64,000 bases of DNA from Galeruca laticollis (GCA_963921935.1 OY998180.1:76423262-76487261); one strand, 5' to 3'; counted from the first letter of the stretch, positions 46,801 to 58,880 are shown. Program-made: numbers and translations. The notes: generated by a model not told the origin, from the sequence alone.

Positions 46801-47995
46801 TTAGTCATAATTATTATCTTGAAAGAAGGCTTCAAATGTGTTGGGTGGTTTACAATGTTTTCTTTGATTATAGTATTTAGAACATTCTGTAAGGATATGT
46901 TTCACTGTTACATCTACATTACAGAGATCACATACTGGATGTTCTTCACGTTCTATTAGGTAAGTGTGAGTTAGTCTAGTATGCCCCAACCGTAGACGTG
47001 AAATAATCACTTTTTATATAGAGGTTTAATTTCACGATGTTTTGAGTCACTTTCAGTCCACTGAGATTGCCACAAAGCGATCATTTTCCTATTTAATACG
47101 CACTTTAGATCCGAACTAACCACCTTTGAAATCGATACCGCACTTTCATCTTTAATGGAATTACGAGCACATATGTTCGCTTCTTCATTTCTACTAATAC
47201 CAATATGGGATGGGATCCATATAAGGATGACGTCATTGTTTCGTTCTCTGGCAACGTAGAGTTCTTTCTAAATGAGATGAACAAAGGATGTTTAGAATAA
47301 GTAAATCGTTTGTATAGAGTGTAAGGAACTAAGGGAGGCTGTAAGGACAAGGAGAGGGTTGTGGTAATATTTGTACCTTTCAAGAAAACAACTAGATCGT
47401 CAGCGTATATTCTTGCTCTAAGGAGTGCTTTTATATTCTCCAAGATGCTATTTAAGGCTACAATAAATAATGTTGGGCTTATTACGGAGCCTTGCGGTGT
47501 CACATTCTCTTGTAATTTATTTTTAGATATATGTGTATTTGTTCTGACAACAAAAGTTCTTTTTTGGAGGAGGTTTTTGATAAAAGCTAAGCAGTGGCCT
47601 CGTTTGTTCCGTTCACTTAACGTTCTTAATATATGATATCGCCACACCGTGTCGAATACCCAGTTAATATCAAAAAATATGGCCATGCACGTCTGGTTCA
47701 ATGCGAAGCCCTCAGGAACAAAGCTTTCTAATTCAACAATGTTATCTAAAGTTGATCTATGTATTCTGAAGCCACTTTGTTCCGGGATCAAAAGGTTTCT
47801 GCTTTCAACTGTCCATAAAAGTCGTTTGTTAATTATTTTCTAGAGTAGCTTGCACATTGAACAAGTTAGTGAGATAGGTCTATAAGATGCAGCGATTGTT
47901 TTAGGGTTTCTAGGCTTTAGTATTGGTATGACAATAGCTTCGACCCATTTTTCTAGAAAGAGATGTTTAGTTCAGATTTTATTGTATAGGTGTAA
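46801..47995 (-). pseudogene. Jockey-like LINE ORF2 (RT to RNase H end), decayed
   Basis: Reading down the minus strand: IPILKPRKPKTIAASYRPIS near 47930, then frame 47105-47791 with PEQSGFRIHRSTLDNIVELE, IFFDINWVFDTVWR, PQGSVISPTLF and RIYADDLVVFLKG (intact YADD). After a deletion the RNase H end appears (WIPSHIGISRNEEANICA in mixed frames), and 46801-47010 gives RLRLGHTRLTHTYL and the C-terminal CX2C..H..C knot. The endonuclease is absent. Confidence 0.85.
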
Positions 47996-48380
47996 GTTAC
48001 ATACATTGTTTATGGGTTATACCTTCAAAGCACCGAGATCTTAAAAACAATGCGACGCCCAACAACAATTATTCAGAAACAAAATCGGATGTGCTCATTG
48101 TGCTCAACCAACACTCATCACTGACACTAATATACTGTTCATAACCATAACGTAGCAGATGATGTAATAATGCCTCATTCCCTAGCGAGGTATCGCAGTC
48201 GTAAACTGCGCAAGGGCGGAGTTAAGACAAGATAATGTACAAGTACAGTACATTCCAAAAATATTTACTTAGAAGAAAAGATTTCACGGCTCACGGCAGA
48301 CGACAGAACATTTATTTTCAATTCGGTTACAAACTGTGAGTACAAACTGTGAGAGAAATATTGGTTGGTCTATAGGAGTT
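47996..48380. other. Unassigned stretch between the LINE ORFs
   Basis: No coding signal on either strand; contains a short direct repeat, ACAAACTGTGAG twice near 48330. Confidence 0.5.
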
Positions 48381-48393
48381 GGGGGGGGGGGGG
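48381..48393. repeat. G13 homopolymer
   Basis: Thirteen guanines in a row, notable in an AT-rich window and prone to length errors. Confidence 0.95.
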
Positions 48394-48399
48394 CTGTGC

Positions 48400-49171
48400 C
48401 CTGTGTACTAGGTGTCAGAGTTGTGTCAGTCTATTGTTGAATTAAATTAGCTGAGATAGAAACTGAGCAGTGTGCTGCAAGATGTCCTGTCTGGCGACAT
48501 TTGAAACACGTTATTCCGTCTTGTGCTACAAATACTCTGTATGATGTATTATCATGATTGATCAATATATAGAATCAGGAATTTGGATATTGTGAGGCGT
48601 AACGAAAATTTGTCTTCTAAAACTAAGAATATGACTTAATTCCGAAAGAGCTGTACTGATTCTTAGTACAGACATAGGAGAAATTGGATTTAGACGTATA
48701 TTTTGTAATTCATTTATTAAAAGTTCATTCGGTATGGTGGGACAAGTCTTTCTGCTGGTGTAACAAGTTTTTTGGCCTTAAGTATTTCACCATCTACAGT
48801 TATTTCTTATCATCGAGGAATTCATTGACTATAATTTCGACGGCTAAATATACGCAGATTAGGTTATTAGTTATTTTAGAGATATGTGTGATATGTTTTG
48901 GTTGTATAACAGTTCCCTAAGGAATTAAATAGTCTTGAATAGGAATTCCTTCAAATGCATTAGAAATAATAGCTTGTTCTTTATAAGGATATCTTGTTTG
49001 TTTCGCAACGTTAGAATAGGATTTTCTTTGTTTGGTTAGGATTTGAGAAGAGGAATATAATGGTGTGTTATTGATCATTGTGTTGTTGGTATTGGAATGT
49101 GTTGGTAGTTGATCAGTTTCAGAGCTCCTGTAGTCAGAAGTGGTCTGCATAGGAATTAACAGTGGCATATC
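48400..49171 (-). pseudogene. Jockey-like LINE ORF1
   Basis: Starts MPLLIPMQTTSDYRSSETDQ (49168), low-complexity Ser/Thr/Asn region, then EQAIISNAFEGIPIQDYLIP at a stop (48917). Downstream frames carry VIQPKHITHISKITNN, VEIIVNEFLDDKK and, near 48490-48530, an intact CFKCRQTGHLAAHC zinc knuckle. Same protein family as 25385-26606 and 63180-63960. It belongs with the ORF2 remnant at 46801-47995. Confidence 0.75.
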
Positions 49172-51234
49172 AGAATATGTTTAATTTATACTAGGTCGTA
49201 TTGGGCAGGTTTGACTCTGTCCATCCCAGTACCTAGGTACGAAAAAAACCTTGACATGATATTTACTTCGTAGTTGAAGTTTAGACTAATGGTAAATTTC
49301 TTATTTTCTTCGAGAAAAGTCTTAAATTTTGGGTACTTACAGGTGAACAATAGGAAGTAACTAATTAAAAACACTATGGTAATAAAGCGAAATTAAACTA
49401 CACTGTGTTTTTACTAGAAAATTAACAGCGAGGTTAAAACAACTTGTTATATTATTTGCTAGAACCGGACTCCCTCAATTGATTTTGATTGTTACAAAAA
49501 GTCCTCATTTCTCTTTCCTCATATATTTGTGATACGAATGATACAATAAAGTTGACCATTCTCTGGTGTTGACCTTTAAGTAGAGATCATCAACGCCAAT
49601 AGAATGGTTTATACTTTTGGCAAGCCATCATTTTCTCAAGTATGCCAACAACAAAGTGATCTCTTTAGAAATGTAAAGATATTGTGGTTAATGATATACA
49701 GCATTATATATCTAAAGTTAAACGTCCAATTTTGAAATAAATTTTGATTATTTCTTTAATAACAATTTTTATTAAAAGTTTCATATTTACAAATCATTTC
49801 ACTGAATTTTAAAAAAATTATTTTTTGCATCCTGTCATGTAGCTTGTCCAGAGTGTAGTAGCTCAGTGGATCTTAGAGGATTATCAATTCGTTCTTTCTG
49901 TAAAGGAATTACGACACAAAACCACAAATGTTTGCTTGTAAAAATATAAACTCTGTATCTTCAGGTTTTATTCATTCAACAGACTCGATCAAACAATACT
50001 TCATTTAGAGACATAAATAGTAAATACGTTTGCATGACGATAGTCTACACACGCGGAGAAGTGTAACAATTTAGATTCATAAGAATAGAACGTAACTTAT
50101 AGAAGTGCTGTCTATTATTACCTAAAAACATATCTTCAATAAGGTTGAATATTTTTGGAAAAAGTAACATACGTAGCCAAGATCCGTGAAAAAAAAATGT
50201 TATTAATCATACAAAATTTTTTATAATAATACTTCACCAATATAAAATTTGCGATGCCGTTGTGAGTATCCCTTTTTAATGACGCTTCTACCTTTTGGAG
50301 TTTACATAACGACAAAGTATTTATCCGTGACTTAAACATAAACTTTTTGTGTCCAACAAAAATTATATCTCGTCTAAATGTGTACACAGGATTTCTTTGT
50401 TGACCAGTTATTAGAATATAATTGCGATGTGACAGATGTTTGGAACACGAACGTGCGGATATCGTTAGGTACGTGACCGTTTTTAGAATGTATTTCCTTT
50501 AGATGAATGTTTTTTGGTCAGTCGTTTTAAAAAAAGATATTTATTGGTGAAACATAGCAAGTACAAAGTAGTTATTATATCATGATACAGTATCCATCGA
50601 AAAAGTTGAAATTATAACATCTATATAATTAATGTCCTTTTTATACTTCGTCAAAAAAGCACCGGGATCCGTCGCTGAAACACAAAATCTGTGTCAGTGA
50701 TAGTGATCATTTTAGTTTTCGAGAGAAAAAAAAGTCGACTGAAGCCACATCAGGTGGTTATTTGATGAGTCTTGGGCCAAAATTTCGGTGACAATAAACA
50801 GAAAAGACCGTTAAGGAAAGATCTCCTCAGTCTGTTAATATATTATTTTATTTCCCGCTCATTTTAGTTAAAGTCAGAAGGCAGAAAATATATGATCTCA
50901 TTATTTACCCGCATCTACTCGAGTGAAATATTTTCCTGGGATATAAAATAAATATTTACAAATATACCAAACAAATTTCTCACATGCTAAAAATAGAATT
51001 GTCATGAAAATGTCTTACTAATACCAACATCAAATTATCTTTCATGTTATCTTTGGCTGCTGATCACCCACAGTATATTCCAGAACCATTCACGCTTACC
51101 CACGTCCAAATATTAACGAAGAAGCGCCGTTAATAGTTCCCAGGGAGATTCCACTCTAAAACTTGAGTTTCTAGAGCAATAAACTCTCAACCTCTCCCTG
51201 TTACAAACCTCCTCTTATGGGAAAAACTGTGTTT
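49172..51234. other. No gene seen
   Basis: About 2 kb of non-coding DNA. A tRNA A-box-like TAGCTCAGTGG at 49858-49868 has no B box or cloverleaf. Confidence 0.55.
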
Positions 51235-51956
51235 CAAATTTCCATATATTTTAAAAAAACTTTTCTGAGCCTATTCTTACAGTTAAATAAACTTTGCTGC
51301 CAGCAGCGCAGTCCAACAGCTTCTGAGATACCTTGAGAACAATGCTCCTGCTAGTGCTTTCACAACAATTTTAAAAGTGTTTTATCATTAGAGACCTTGT
51401 TTACACCTTACTAGGGACATATTTGTCACCATCAATGTTCTTGTCAGTGTTTTTTAATGTGAAATATGCAAAACTCACTAATATTTAAATCTAACCAAGC
51501 ATAACTTCCTTCACTTCGCTTGAATTCAATTTTTTCCAAATTTTGTTATTTCTCGACACTTAGGCTCAGTCAAAATACTGTCATATGATGCAAATATTGA
51601 CATTCGTGCTGCGCCGATTTTGCAGCTGGTATATAGATTTAATCGATAACACTCTAACTTAGTTTCACATTTGTGATTATTTGAACAAAAATGCATCTTA
51701 AATCCTCTTTAAACACGTGTTGCTATTGAAAAGTTACCGTTGACCTTTATTGCCTGAAATTGAATCCTATAAAATCTTGTAAAAGATGTTATATAACCTG
51801 AACGTGGGTCAGTTTTCAAGCTTTTTTAAGAACCACTATAAAAATGCAGTCATATTTCAAAGAAAATAAGTTGTATTCTCGCTGAAACTATGTAAATCAT
51901 GTTTATTTGGTTATACAGCCAAAATTGATTCCATAAAAAAGTCGAATGAATCGTTC
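51235..51956 (+). repeat. Tandem duplication, copy A (722 bp)
   Basis: Aligns end to end with 51957-53520 (minus the LINE insertion). Shared blocks include TTCTGAG(C/T)CTATTCTT(A/G)C, GTGAAATATGCAA and TTTTGCAGCTGG. Roughly 85-90% alike by eye. No coding capacity. Confidence 0.85.
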
Positions 51957-52429
51957 CAAATTCTTATGCATTTTTTAAAAACTCTTCTGAGTCTATTCTT
52001 GCCGTTAACTAAACTTTGCTGTCAGTAGCGCACTTAACAACAGCTTACTTTAAACGTATGTCCTAGATACCTTGATATTAATGCTGCTTCTAGTGCTTTC
52101 AAAGAAATTTTAAAAGTGTTCTATCATTAGAAACCTTCTCTACGCTTCCCTTGTTCTTGTCAGCGTTTTTTTAATGTGAAATATGCAACACTCACTAATC
52201 TTTAAATCTAACCAAACATAACTTTCTTCACTTCGGTTGAACTCTAACTTCATCAAATTTTGTTATATTTCTCGACATGTAGGCTCACTCAAATGCTGCC
52301 GTATGATGCAAATGTTGACATTCGTGCTACGCCGATTTTGCAGCTGGAAAGATAGATTTAATAGATACCACTCGAACTTAGTTTCACATTTGAGATTATT
52401 TGAACATAAATGCTTCTTGAATCCTTATT

Positions 52430-52442
52430 AAAATTGTGTTGC
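52430..52442 (+). repeat. Target-site duplication, left
   Basis: AAAATTGTGTTGC, identical to 53251-53263. The A residues overlap the LINE poly(A), so the certain part is TTGTGTTGC plus two A. Confidence 0.85.
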
Positions 52443-53250
52443 CGGTGAACTATTCGCCATCTTACAAGTCTTCAATCTCTGCGTAATTCCCCATCAAAAA
52501 GTTGCTATTTGTACAGACTCTCTCTCCTCTATCCAATCCATCAACAATTTATTCACAAATCACCCCCTCGTTCAACGCATCCACGACACATATCAAACCC
52601 TTATTTCTCACGATGTAACTATCACTATTATATGGATCCCCTCACATATTGGTATAACTGGTAATGAAAACGCCGATCGCCTTGCTAAAGAAGCTGTCCA
52701 ATCCACCATTACACCTATAACTCTGCAAATTTCTAGAGACCTAAAATTTGCTATGAAAAAACTCATACAGAAGAAATGGCTAAACGACTGGAACCATTCT
52801 ACAACATTTCTAAGGAAAATTCATCCGAATATTGAACAGTTTGATATCCCCCATCTGCCGAGAAACGAGAAGGTTGTAGCAAGAAGACTGCGTATTGGTC
52901 ACACCCGACTTACCCATGGCCACCTTATGACCTCTTCCCCTCAGCCAAACTGTCAACACTGCCAAGCTCTACTTGACATTCAACACATTCTCGTGGACTG
53001 CCCCTACTACACCGATAGACGTCAGCAGCTTGGAATGAAAACAAACATTAAGGATATCCTTACTAGTTCACACCAAATCATCATAGCTATTCAGTTTCTA
53101 AAAGAAGAGAACCTACTGTGTAAAATTTAAAGACTGTTCATTATTATTTGTAATTATTTCCAAATAATGTATTTATAATGTATTGTAAATTACTGTACCT
53201 TGTGCTAATGGCCATAGTTGTCTCAAGCCCGTTAAATTGAATAAAAAAAA
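52443..53250 (+). mobile_element. 5'-truncated Jockey-like LINE insertion, young
   Basis: Begins inside the RNase H domain, ends with an AATAAA-type tail and A-run, and is flanked by a perfect target duplication. The open frame is unbroken, which fits a recent insertion. Confidence 0.9.
52444..53130 (+). CDS. LINE ORF2 C-terminus: RNase H and cysteine knot (partial)
   Basis: 229 codons without a break from the truncated 5' end. RNase H catalytic residues: Glu in GELFAIL, Asp in CTDSLSSI, Asp in GNENADRLAKEA. Then WIPSHIGITGN, RRLRIGHTRLTHGHLM and a CX2C...H...C knot ending QHILVDCPYYTD. It has no start of its own; it is the tail of a longer polyprotein and is not expected to be expressed as such. 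Confidence 0.9.
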   Translation, partial: GELFAILQVFNLCVIPHQKVAICTDSLSSIQSINNLFTNHPLVQRIHDTYQTLISHDVTITIIWIPSHIGITGNENADRLAKEAVQSTITPITLQISRDLKFAMKKLIQKKWLNDWNHSTTFLRKIHPNIEQFDIPHLPRNEKVVARRLRIGHTRLTHGHLMTSSPQPNCQHCQALLDIQHILVDCPYYTDRRQQLGMKTNIKDILTSSHQIIIAIQFLKEENLLCKI

Positions 53251-53263
53251 AAAATTGTGTTGC
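53251..53263 (+). repeat. Target-site duplication, right
   Basis: AAAATTGTGTTGC directly after the A-run, matching 52430-52442. Confidence 0.85.
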
Positions 53264-53520
53264 TATTTAAATTTACTATTAGCCTATATTGCCAAATCGA
53301 ATCCTATAAAATCATGTAAAAGATGTTTTATAACCTGGAAGTGGGAAAATTTTCAAGCTTTTTTAAAAACCACAAATAAAATGCAGTCATTTTTCAAAGA
53401 GAATAAGTAATAAAATCGAGGCCAAATTCTCGCTGGAACTATGTGATTATGTGAATCATATTTATTTGTTTATACAACCAAAACTGATTCCACAAAAAAA
53501 ACCCGAATAAAACGATGCCC

Positions 53521-54670
53521 TCATTTTTATTTTTCGTTCATAAGGAGAAAATTTATAACACCGGTTAGAGAGATAAGCTCTTTTCCAGACAGGGCCTCAC
53601 TGGTCCAATTTGAACTATTCAGACTTTTATAATTGCATTGTAAATATGCCACTATGAGTGAAATAAACTGATTATGAAGAGATCGTTGAGATCAATTCCA
53701 ACCGATCAAGCCTTTGATAGAAGATCTAAGGTAATGTTTATTTATAAATATTTTATTCCACAAAGATGAAATGTAAGCTTGGAACATTGAATCTGCCTTG
53801 GAGACATAAGCTTGGAAGGTAAATACAAAATATTTCATCCACTTCAGAGTTTCAATCATTTCATCACATGCAGCCATTTTTGTCTACCTTGACAAACTTG
53901 TAAATTGTAACCATATTGCAGCAATTTCAGCACAGTTAGAGAACGGACTATCAATGTTTGCTTAGTCTATTAAATAAATTATCAAGCATTGGAAATTAGC
54001 GACTAGGAAACCGACATAAAGTGACCCAAGCGGATTGAGCCGAGTTCGGGATAAGCGCGAACATTTTTACTGAAGAGAAGACAACGACTTCCTGGCTATA
54101 CGCTTCAACAGATATTGAATTATAGTATAGATCTCCAGACGACGTAATTTATTTGATTTTACACTTTTCAACAGGTTTTACAGCTCAGTTAGAAAACCGG
54201 AATACAATTACCAAATAAATGGTTTTAAAGATTAAAACTAACTTTTTCTACAACTGCTATGGAAAGTAGCGTATTTCTCATAGCTTACTAAATTTTAAAA
54301 CTATATAGTGCTCATATTGTAAGCAATATTGTTTCTCACGGCACATTGCCCACACTACATACAGTTATATGGAGAATCCAGTAGGAGATACTCGATGCCC
54401 AGCCGATTTCAGCAGGGTATACTCGATGCCCAGCCATTTTCTATGGGCGGTACTCGATGTTTAGACTTTTTCTACGAAACTATTTAATTGCATTCTTTGA
54501 ATTTGTGCAGTTATAGAAAAAGTATAGTGTGCAGCATGTGATAAAAAGTACTTTTCTCACTCGTGTGTTTGCGGCACTCGCCGTTGGCTCGTGCCACAAA
54601 CTTCCACAATCCTGAGAAAAGTTGAACTTTCCCCACTTGTACAATACACTATTTCCACACATAAGTATCC
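53521..54670. other. No gene seen
   Basis: Holds a copy of the module seen at 41950-41990 (GTTTTAAAGATTAAAACTAA near 54222) and three ~30-bp repeats of TACTCGATGCCCAGCC type near 54390-54460. Confidence 0.55.
54390..54470 (+). repeat. Short tandem repeat, ~32-bp period
   Basis: TACTCGATGCCCAGCC occurs at 54390 and 54421, and a diverged TACTCGATGTTTAGAC at 54452. Confidence 0.7.
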
Positions 54671-55300
54671 ACTCCAGAGACTGTATCATGCTAACAAATC
54701 GAAATTTCTCCAAAAATTCAGAATATCTGGATTTATAGGACCCATTGTACTGGCGCTGGTGCTCTGGAAATCAATAGGGTTCATCTGTGAGATGCCCTGA
54801 ACAATATCCAATTATGTATATATGAATTTATAGGTCCAGTTGTACTGGCTCTGGTGAGCTGAAAATCAGTGAGGTTCCTATGTGAGACACCCTTGATAAT
54901 ATCCAATTACAAAATTGGTCACTTGTATACACTCCGGAGCCTGTATCGGGCTAACAAACAGAAATTTCTCCAAAAATGACCAAAAATTAAGTATATCTGG
55001 ATTTGTAGGTCCAGTTGAACTGGCTCTGGTGAGTTGAAAATCAATAGGTTTCACCTGTGAGATGCCCTTAACAATATCCAATCATAAAATTGGTAACTTG
55101 TATACACTCCGGAGGCTGTATCGTGCTAACAAACCGAAATTTCTCCAACAATCACCAAAAATGTGGTACTTCGGGTACCATAGCACCGGTTTTACTGCCT
55201 CTGGTGAGCTGAAAATCAATAGTGTTCATCTGTGAGATGCCCTGAACAATACTCAATCATAAAATTGGTGACTTTATGCAGTCCGGAGACTATAGAGTGC
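54671..55300 (+). repeat. Satellite units, locus 3
   Basis: Unit starts (ACTCC(G/A)GAG...CTGTAT) at 54671, 54931, 55106 and 55280; full spacing 174-175 bp, with an extra partial duplication of about 85 bp in the first interval. It stops at the outer edge of the Penelope pair. Confidence 0.85.
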
Positions 55301-55607
55301 TGACACATAATTACAAAAGTGTTTTAAATGAAACCATTCCACAATATATTCAAAAAATGTTGAAAATTCTAAGAAATTGACAATTGTTTCAATATTAATT
55401 ATCATCGTCAGAATGACAGAAGTTACATTTCATTTGATGCCTACCTGATGTTTATTAATTATTTTTGGCTAGACCAAGAAGTGACTTACCTTGTGATTGA
55501 CTCAATATATGTTAATATATAAAAAAAGAAGAAGATATGATATTACAAATACTGAAGCTTAGATATTATTAGCCCTTTGGGGATATCCTGGATATCTTAT
55601 TTCCCAA

Positions 55608-56660
55608 TTAAAGTATAACTGTGTAATGATATAGAAAACCAGGAAAACAATATCTGCTGATATTTACAATTACAATTACAAGACAGTTTGAAAGTGGAGA
55701 ACTCCCTAGATTTATCTGTTCATTGACGACTATATAATGTGAGTTTCTAAAGTGCCCTCTAATTTCCAGTTCTTCAAGGAAATCCAGTTCTGGTTTCTTA
55801 TCACAAATATGTAGTACTTCTAGTACTGTGTTAGGTGTCAATGAATGATTGGTGTCAAGTAGATGTTTTGCGTAGTGGGATTTATATGGTTGTTTTAATC
55901 TGTATGCTCGTAAGTGTTTACTGTATCGGATTTCAAAATTTCTAAGGGTCTGACCCAAATAGACATCATGTAATGCTATTTGTTTAATTGTATTAATCTC
56001 TCTATCAAAATTACATTTGTTCATAGGAACTGAAAATGTATCATTGAATCATATGCTGCTAATTTGTGTGACAAGGGGTGATTGGAACTTTATGGAATAG
56101 TCACATCAGTGTGTGTTGGTTTTCTGTAAATTTAATAATCAAGCATTAACTCTATGAATTTTTAAATCAAGAAAATTGATTGAGCTATTGTCTTCAACTT
56201 CTAATGTAATTTTGATTTTTGGGTGTAAATTATTAATGTGTTTGAAAAATATATCTAATTGTCGTTCATTCCCTATAAAACAAGCTAATATGTCATCTAC
56301 ATATCTATACCAAAATAAAACATTTTCTTAAGTAATACTTTCAAATATTTTTCTTTCTAAACTCTCCATAAAAATGTATGCCAACATTGGTGATATAGGG
56401 CTTCCCATTGGTAAACCTTCATTTTGAATATAAATCTTCTTGTCAAAAGTGAAATAATTCTGATTAATACATACATCAAATAAATTAAGTATATCTGAAA
56501 TTATTCCTGGATTAATATGTTTATCTTCTAATAATTTTCTTACAAGTATTAGACATTCTTTAGAAGGAATTTTAATGAACATATTGGTAACATCAAATGA
56601 AATGAGTTTAGAGTTATCTTGCAAGTTGAATGGTTTTAATTTTTTGATTAGTTCTATTGA
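55608..56660 (-). pseudogene. Penelope-like RT and GIY-YIG endonuclease, left copy
   Basis: RT frame 56328-56624: LISFDVTNMFIKIPSKECLI, INQNYFTFDKKIYIQNEGLP, MGSPISPMLAYIFME; after one stop at 56328 the same frame gives FWYRYVDDILACFIG with the catalytic YVDD. The endonuclease frame 55608-56024 has VYLGQTLRNFEIRYSKHLRA and SHYAKHLLDTNHSLT, but the preceding G-I-Y strand is deleted (about 200 bp compared with the right copy). Confidence 0.85.
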
Positions 56661-56679
56661 ATTTCTAATTTAATAATTT

Positions 56680-56745
56680 CCTAGGGGGGAAAAGTACTTT
56701 TCCTCGCTAGGGAGAAAAAGTACGACTTTGCTCCCTACAATGAGG
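56680..56745. repeat. Spacer fold-back between the Penelope copies
   Basis: TCCTAGGGGGGAAAAGTACT runs into TTTTCCTCGCTAGGGAG, then AAAAAGTACGACTTTGCTCC. The mirrored AAAAGTACTTTT core and the two CTAGGG blocks allow a local fold-back. A related AAAAGTACTTTT block is at 54545. Confidence 0.6.
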
Positions 56746-56761
56746 CCAGGAAATATATACT

Positions 56762-57660
56762 TTGGATAGAGGTGGGCGCAAAAATATTTTATTTTGGTAT
56801 AGATATGTAGATGACATATTAGCTTGTTTCATAGGTAGTGAAAGACAATTAGATATATTTTTCAACCACATTAATAATTTACATCTAAAAATAAAGTTTA
56901 CATTAGAAGTTGAAGAAAATTTCTCAATCAATGTTCTTGATTTAAAAATTCAAAGAGTTAATAATGTACTTTTTTTTCAATTTACAGAAAACCAACACAC
57001 ACTGATGTGACTATTCCATATAGTTCCAATCACCCCTTGTCACATAAATTAGCAGCATATAATTCAATGATATAGAGCATTTTCAGTTCCTATGAACAAA
57101 TGTAATTTTGATAGAGAGATTAATACAATTAAACAATAGCAACATATAACGGTTTCCTAAGCAAACTTAAGAAATAAAAAGTTATAAAACCATCACTTAT
57201 GCAGGAAATATTTTTAATAATATTTCAAAGATAATATATTTAGCAACAAATGCAACAATTTTTTTTAAAACAGAAAGTAACGTAAGTACAAAATTGTTAA
57301 ATATAAAAACAAAAATATCAGCATTAAAGAAATCTGGTATATATAAACTTAAATGTCCAGAATGTAATGCTGTCTATTTGGGTCAGACCCAAAGAAATTT
57401 TGAAATCCGATAAACACTTACGAGCATACATATTGAAACAACCAGATAAATCCCACTACGCAAAACATCTACTTGAATCCAATTATTCATTGACACCTAA
57501 CACAACTAGAAGTACTTCATATTGGCAATAAGAAACAAGAACTGGATTTCATTGAAGAATTGGGAATTAGAAGGCACTTAAGAAACCCACAATATGGAGT
57601 CGTCAATCAACAGGTAAATCTAGGGAGTTCTCCACTATTGATCTGTCTTCTTAAATAATA
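56762..57660 (+). pseudogene. Penelope-like RT end and GIY-YIG endonuclease, right copy
   Basis: Frame 56762-57010: ILFWYRYVDDILACFIGSER and INNLHLKIKFTLEVEENFS (catalytic YVDD intact). Later frames give MNKCNFDREINTIKQ, then SGIYKLKCPECNAVYLGQTQ near 57335-57395: the GIY and YLG strands of a GIY-YIG nuclease. The fingers of RT are absent; the copy begins at the spacer. Frameshift right after NFEIR. Confidence 0.85.
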
Positions 57661-57998
57661 ATTGTAAAAATCAGCAGATATAGTTTTCCTGGTTTTATAT
57701 ATCATTACACAGTTATACTGATCTTAATTGAGAAAAAAGATATCCAGGATATCCCCATAGGGCTAATAATATATAAGCTTTAGTATTTGTAATATCATAT
57801 CATCTCCTTTCTTCTATTAACATATATTAAGTCAATCACACATCTTGGTCTAGCCAAAAATAGTTATTCAACATCAGGTAGGCATTAAATGAAATGTAAC
57901 TTGTGTCATTCTGACGATTCTATTTAATATCGAAACAATTTTCAATTTCTTAGAATTTTTAACATTTTTTAAATATATTGTCGAATTATCTAGAAACT

Positions 57999-58048
57999 GT
58001 AAGTTTCATTTAAAACACTAATATGAGTAGATTCCACGAAGAAGAAAA
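57999..58048 (+). repeat. Dispersed repeat motif, copy 3
   Basis: GTTTCATTTAAAACACTAAT then ATGAGTAGATTCCACGAAG; followed by AAAAGTGGCCGATG, the module seen beside satellite locus 2. Confidence 0.6.
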
Positions 58049-58129
58049 AGTGGCCGATGAAAATGACGAAGACATTCTTAAAGTTCTCACAATTTTTGTT
58101 TGTAATTTCATATTTTTTGAATAAATTGA

Positions 58130-58880
58130 AATAATACAAACACGATTTTTTTTTGTATACGTCTACTGATAAATTTGCATACGACGTATTTTATAATGCG
58201 GCCCTCCAACAGCATTTTTTTCTTCAAAACGGCACTTGGGACACTTGCAGTTGAACAGCTCTGATTTAGATTATTAAAATTATTGTTATTCTGACTGAAG
58301 TTACGCAAGGGTTGAGACGAGCGCTATATACTACCAATCAGATCTGGTTTTACTTTTTAGAAGACAGACTTGTAAGACTCACACTTTTTACCACACTGTA
58401 TGATCCGTGCAAATGTTATTAATTTTATGTTTAACGGCCAAATTAACAAAATTGTTGCATTTACAATTTTTGAATTTACATGTCCTTCGTTCATGATTAT
58501 CACCACACAACGGACAAGATAGAGTTTTATTACAGGATTTTGAAGTGTAATTGATTTCATTACAATTATTGTAACAGCGGGAGATATATATTCCATTGTA
58601 TACCCGGCAGCTATCATACCTAACAAATAGATTGGCAGCTTTCATAATTTTTTCATAAGAACACTTGTCAATCTAAAAAATACTATCATTATTTCTAAGA
58701 GGAAAATTCATAATCATTTTACAGTTTGAAAGATCAGAAAAATTATCAGAATTACAGCTAGTTCAAATGTCAAGCAGTTCATCATCCTAATACTTGTCAG
58801 AGATTCTGACAACTCTTATTCTGGGGTTGATTCCAGCGACCTCTTCAACTGTGTAACTATTAGCCATCTTCTCTCTTCAC
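58130..58880 (-). pseudogene. LINE ORF1 with Cys-rich knuckles (I/R1-type gag-like)
   Basis: Frame 58388-58645: LFVRYDSCRVYNGIYISRCY, CNKTLSCPLCGDNHERRTCK and CKCNNF, several CCHC-type knuckles as in the gag-like ORF1 of I/R1-group LINEs. A frameshift near 58400 leads to SKKCESYKSVF. Upstream, broken frames read VAGINPRIRVVRISDKY and IDKCSYEKIMKAANL; downstream an Asn/Ser-rich tail. Three or more breaks. No ORF2 follows on this strand. Confidence 0.7.

Larger units (their letters stand above)
51957..53520 (+). repeat. Tandem duplication, copy B, split by a LINE
   Basis: Second copy, interrupted at 52443-53250 by a LINE. It resumes at 53251 with the duplicated target and continues to about 53520. 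Confidence 0.85.
55331..58020. mobile_element. Two Penelope-like elements, head to head
   Basis: Left copy (55331-~56660, minus strand) and right copy (~56762-58020, plus strand) form arms of about 1.25 kb joined by a ~100-bp spacer. Outer ends GTGTTTTAAATGAAAC and its complement match. Both carry Penelope RT and a GIY-YIG-type endonuclease. Confidence 0.85.

Noticed and set aside
49857..49900. tRNA gene suggested by TAGCTCAGTGG
   Set aside because: No B box, no acceptor or T stem could be paired.
54878..55081. Minus-strand frame also seen at 41389-41736 (DI..GISQ....FQLTRAS)
   Set aside because: It recurs only because the satellite recurs; units change length by non-multiples of three and the frame is not kept.
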